From NCBI RefSeq assembly GCF_048820935.1, contig NZ_JBMERD010000001.1, positions 62,001 through 126,000 of the forward strand: a stretch of 64,000 bases of DNA. The letters are read 5' to 3'. Of this stretch, positions 62,489 through 64,000 are shown piece by piece. Positions within the stretch are counted from its first letter, which is position 1. Each line of letters opens with the position of its first letter. The translations under genes and the position numbers were made by a program. The notes beneath the pieces are model-generated. The model saw only the letters and a program-made list of their open reading frames with translations. It searched no databases and was not told where the DNA came from. The stretch is from Algicoccus sp048820935. GTDB lineage: Bacteria; Pseudomonadota; Gammaproteobacteria; Burkholderiales; Burkholderiaceae_B.

Positions 62489-63265
62489 TTACGATCTGCC
62501 AGCTTTCAGAAACTCAGGCTTTAAAACACCTTGGAGTTCAGAGTAGGGGATCGTCAGGCTAGGTTGACCCATGGAACCGGGACCCAACACGTATTTGGCA
62601 AATGTGACCGTTAAGCCATTGGGCATCAGAGCGACATTATCCGTTGTCGCAAAAGGCCAGGTTTTTACGAAATCATCGATGTTGTCAATGTTGCCTTGTT
62701 TTTTCTGTTCAGCCAACCATTTTTGATGTTGCGCTTTTAGACGCGCTTCAAAAGCAGCTTGTGCATTGGGTAAGAGCATGGTTTCAAGCGTTGCAAAGGC
62801 GGGCGCGCCGGTAAGCCAGTTCACATACTGACTACTGGGTTCACCATGTGCACCGCCTGTGTCGATGTAATGCTCTAGGTTTAAAACAACCAGATTGTGC
62901 TGATTGCGCAAAACGTCTGTTTCAAGAAACTCGATAGTTCGCCAAGTGGCATGACGGTCAAAGTTTTTGATCAATGCGTCTACTGAATCAAAACCCGCAG
63001 GTTTTTCCGTCAGACTGCTGGCCATTGACAGCAGTTTTTGGTTCACCTGACGAGAAAATGCTTCTTGTTTATCAAACTGAACCGTTGAAACCTGAAGCTG
63101 TGCACATCGATCTTGCTGACAAGGGCCTGTGACGAACTGCTTGAGTTCGGTATAGGCCAGTGGACTTGTATCGTTTTGTGTGGCGATAGGCTGGGCAAGC
63201 GCAGAACCTGAAAAGGCCAGAGCAACACCCGACATCAGAAGAGGCAGTTTTTTAAACGAAGACAT
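62489..63265 (-). CDS. RsiV/DUF3298-domain exported protein
   Basis: This 258-residue protein has a signal peptide (cut near SALAQP) and a DUF4163/DUF3298-like body. The key YIDTGGAHGEPSSQYVNW stretch (near residue 132-149) is shared with RsiV-type lysozyme-binding proteins. Two Cys residues (GPCQQDRC) might form a disulfide. Function in proteobacteria is unknown; lysozyme binding is a guess from the family. It is transcribed alone. Confidence 0.8.
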   Translation of the reverse strand: MSSFKKLPLLMSGVALAFSGSALAQPIATQNDTSPLAYTELKQFVTGPCQQDRCAQLQVSTVQFDKQEAFSRQVNQKLLSMASSLTEKPAGFDSVDALIKNFDRHATWRTIEFLETDVLRNQHNLVVLNLEHYIDTGGAHGEPSSQYVNWLTGAPAFATLETMLLPNAQAAFEARLKAQHQKWLAEQKKQGNIDNIDDFVKTWPFATTDNVALMPNGLTVTFAKYVLGPGSMGQPSLTIPYSELQGVLKPEFLKAGRS

Positions 63266-63342
63266 AAAAAATTTTCCTTAACAATGCATAGAGGGCGTCA
63301 AATAGACACCCTCAGAATACGCAAAGTTCCCGAATCTGCCAA

Positions 63343-63999
63343 TTACCGACGATTTAATGGCGTTGCTTTTTCGCTGATAGTCTGACCTATTTCGTAAACG
63401 CGTTGGGTTGCCGGTCGGCTCGCAATGGCATCAAACCAGCGGGCCAAATTCGGGAAATCATCCAGATCCTGCTGCTGGCGCTCATAGGAATTCACCCACG
63501 GGAAACAAGCCATATCGGCAATGGAGTATTCGTCCACAATGAATTCACGGCCTTCGAGGCGTTTATTCAAAACACCATAGAGACGAGCGGTTTCCTTGAC
63601 GTAACGGTCGATAGCATAAGGAATGCGTTCAGAAGCAAAGACACCAAAGTGATGGTTTTGTCCGGCCATGGGGCCCAAGCCACCCATTTGCCAGAACAAC
63701 CACTCAGAGATTTGCAAGCGTTTGCGCCAATCGGTACTGGTGAATTTTCCTGTTTTTTCAGCTAAATACATCAGAATCGCGCCAGATTCAAAGACAGAAA
63801 CAGGACCGCCACCTTGGGTAGGCTCGTGGTCAACAATCGCAGGAATGCGGTTATTGGGGGAGATTTCTAAAAAAGAAGGTTGAAACTGTTCATCCTTACC
63901 GATATTAATCGGATGAATAGTGTAGGGCAGTCCAGTTTCTTCGAGAAAGAGTGCGATTTTCTGACCATTGGGTGTCGGCCAGCAATAAAAGTCAATCAT
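63343..63999 (-). CDS. Glutathione S-transferase (YfcG/YghU-like)
   Basis: This 218-residue protein has an N-terminal thioredoxin-like domain with WPTPNGQKI, NNRIPAIVDHEP and VFESGAILMYLAEKTG, and an alpha-helical C-terminal domain (WLFWQMGGLGPMAGQNHHF). These features are typical of the Nu-class YfcG/YghU disulfide-bond oxidoreductases, in which the Asn/Thr near the N-terminus replaces the Ser/Tyr. The gene starts one base inside the window edge; its promoter is outside. Confidence 0.92.
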   Translation of the reverse strand: MIDFYCWPTPNGQKIALFLEETGLPYTIHPINIGKDEQFQPSFLEISPNNRIPAIVDHEPTQGGGPVSVFESGAILMYLAEKTGKFTSTDWRKRLQISEWLFWQMGGLGPMAGQNHHFGVFASERIPYAIDRYVKETARLYGVLNKRLEGREFIVDEYSIADMACFPWVNSYERQQQDLDDFPNLARWFDAIASRPATQRVYEIGQTISEKATPLNRR

Positions 64000-64000
64000 T

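Noticed and set aside
1..64000. tRNA, rRNA, CRISPR arrays, prophage or TnpA transposase genes
   Set aside because: I looked for cloverleaf-like blocks, spaced direct repeats and Y1 transposase motifs in the gaps and ORFs and found none that hold up.

Overview
The window looks like chromosomal DNA of a betaproteobacterium of the order Burkholderiales, most like an Alcaligenaceae-type genome of moderate G+C. This is inferred from gene order, with no database search. Supporting signatures are the run rpsB-tsf-pyrH-frr-uppS-cdsA-dxr-rseP-bamA-skp-lpxD-fabZ-lpxA-lpxB-rnhB-rlmB with ppsR/ppsA after it, smpB-ratA-rnfH, folC-SPOR-cvpA-purF, and ygfZ-mltG-tmk-holB-tatD. I saw no tRNA, rRNA or CRISPR array.

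Layout. 0-9 kb: end of an arylamine N-acetyltransferase gene, a methyltransferase, glutaminase, a SirB2-like membrane protein, a quinol-type nitric oxide reductase, a small K+-channel-like membrane protein with a non-canonical filter, a tandem universal stress protein and a KefB/YbaL-type cation/proton antiporter. 9-23 kb: tex, a HAD-II dehalogenase, a D-threonine-aldolase-like PLP enzyme, a DUF945 protein, a YqaA-type membrane protein, a thiolase/DUF35 pair facing a CaiB-type CoA transferase, DUF423, a lipoprotein, a thioesterase, YqeY, an NRDE protein and an EamA transporter. 23-31.5 kb: folC, SPOR, cvpA, purF, dsbB, glnD and map. 31.5-51 kb: the translation / isoprenoid / outer-membrane / lipid A block, then rnhB, rlmB and the divergent ppsR/ppsA pair. 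51-64 kb: smpB, ratA, an IscB-type mobile element, rnfH, an enoyl-CoA hydratase-family gene, the ygfZ-mltG-tmk-holB-tatD block, an exported ankyrin protein, a stand-alone lipoamide-dehydrogenase-like flavoprotein, an RsiV/DUF3298 protein and a glutathione S-transferase.

The most interesting content is the IscB (OMEGA) element inserted between ratA and rnfH (about 52.3-53.74 kb). It keeps both end hairpins and a well-structured candidate omega-RNA region. Its iscB gene shows an ATC where the start ATG is expected, a -1 frame break at a G4 tract that separates the PLMP segment from RuvC-HNH, and what look like in-frame losses of the arginine-rich bridge region and part of RuvC-III. A second, previously hidden relic of the same element type lies at 19.72-19.81 kb. 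It is colinear with the last iscB codons plus the right end (31 of 39 bases identical over the end hairpin block, no gaps, hand count) and sits directly upstream of a lipoprotein gene. In both places the element ends exactly 8 bases after the conserved TTTCTCGCG block and abuts an ATGA that is the start codon of the downstream gene. This suggests insertion beside start codons through an ATGA target-adjacent motif. No TnpA transposase is present in the window, so both copies would depend on a transposase elsewhere.
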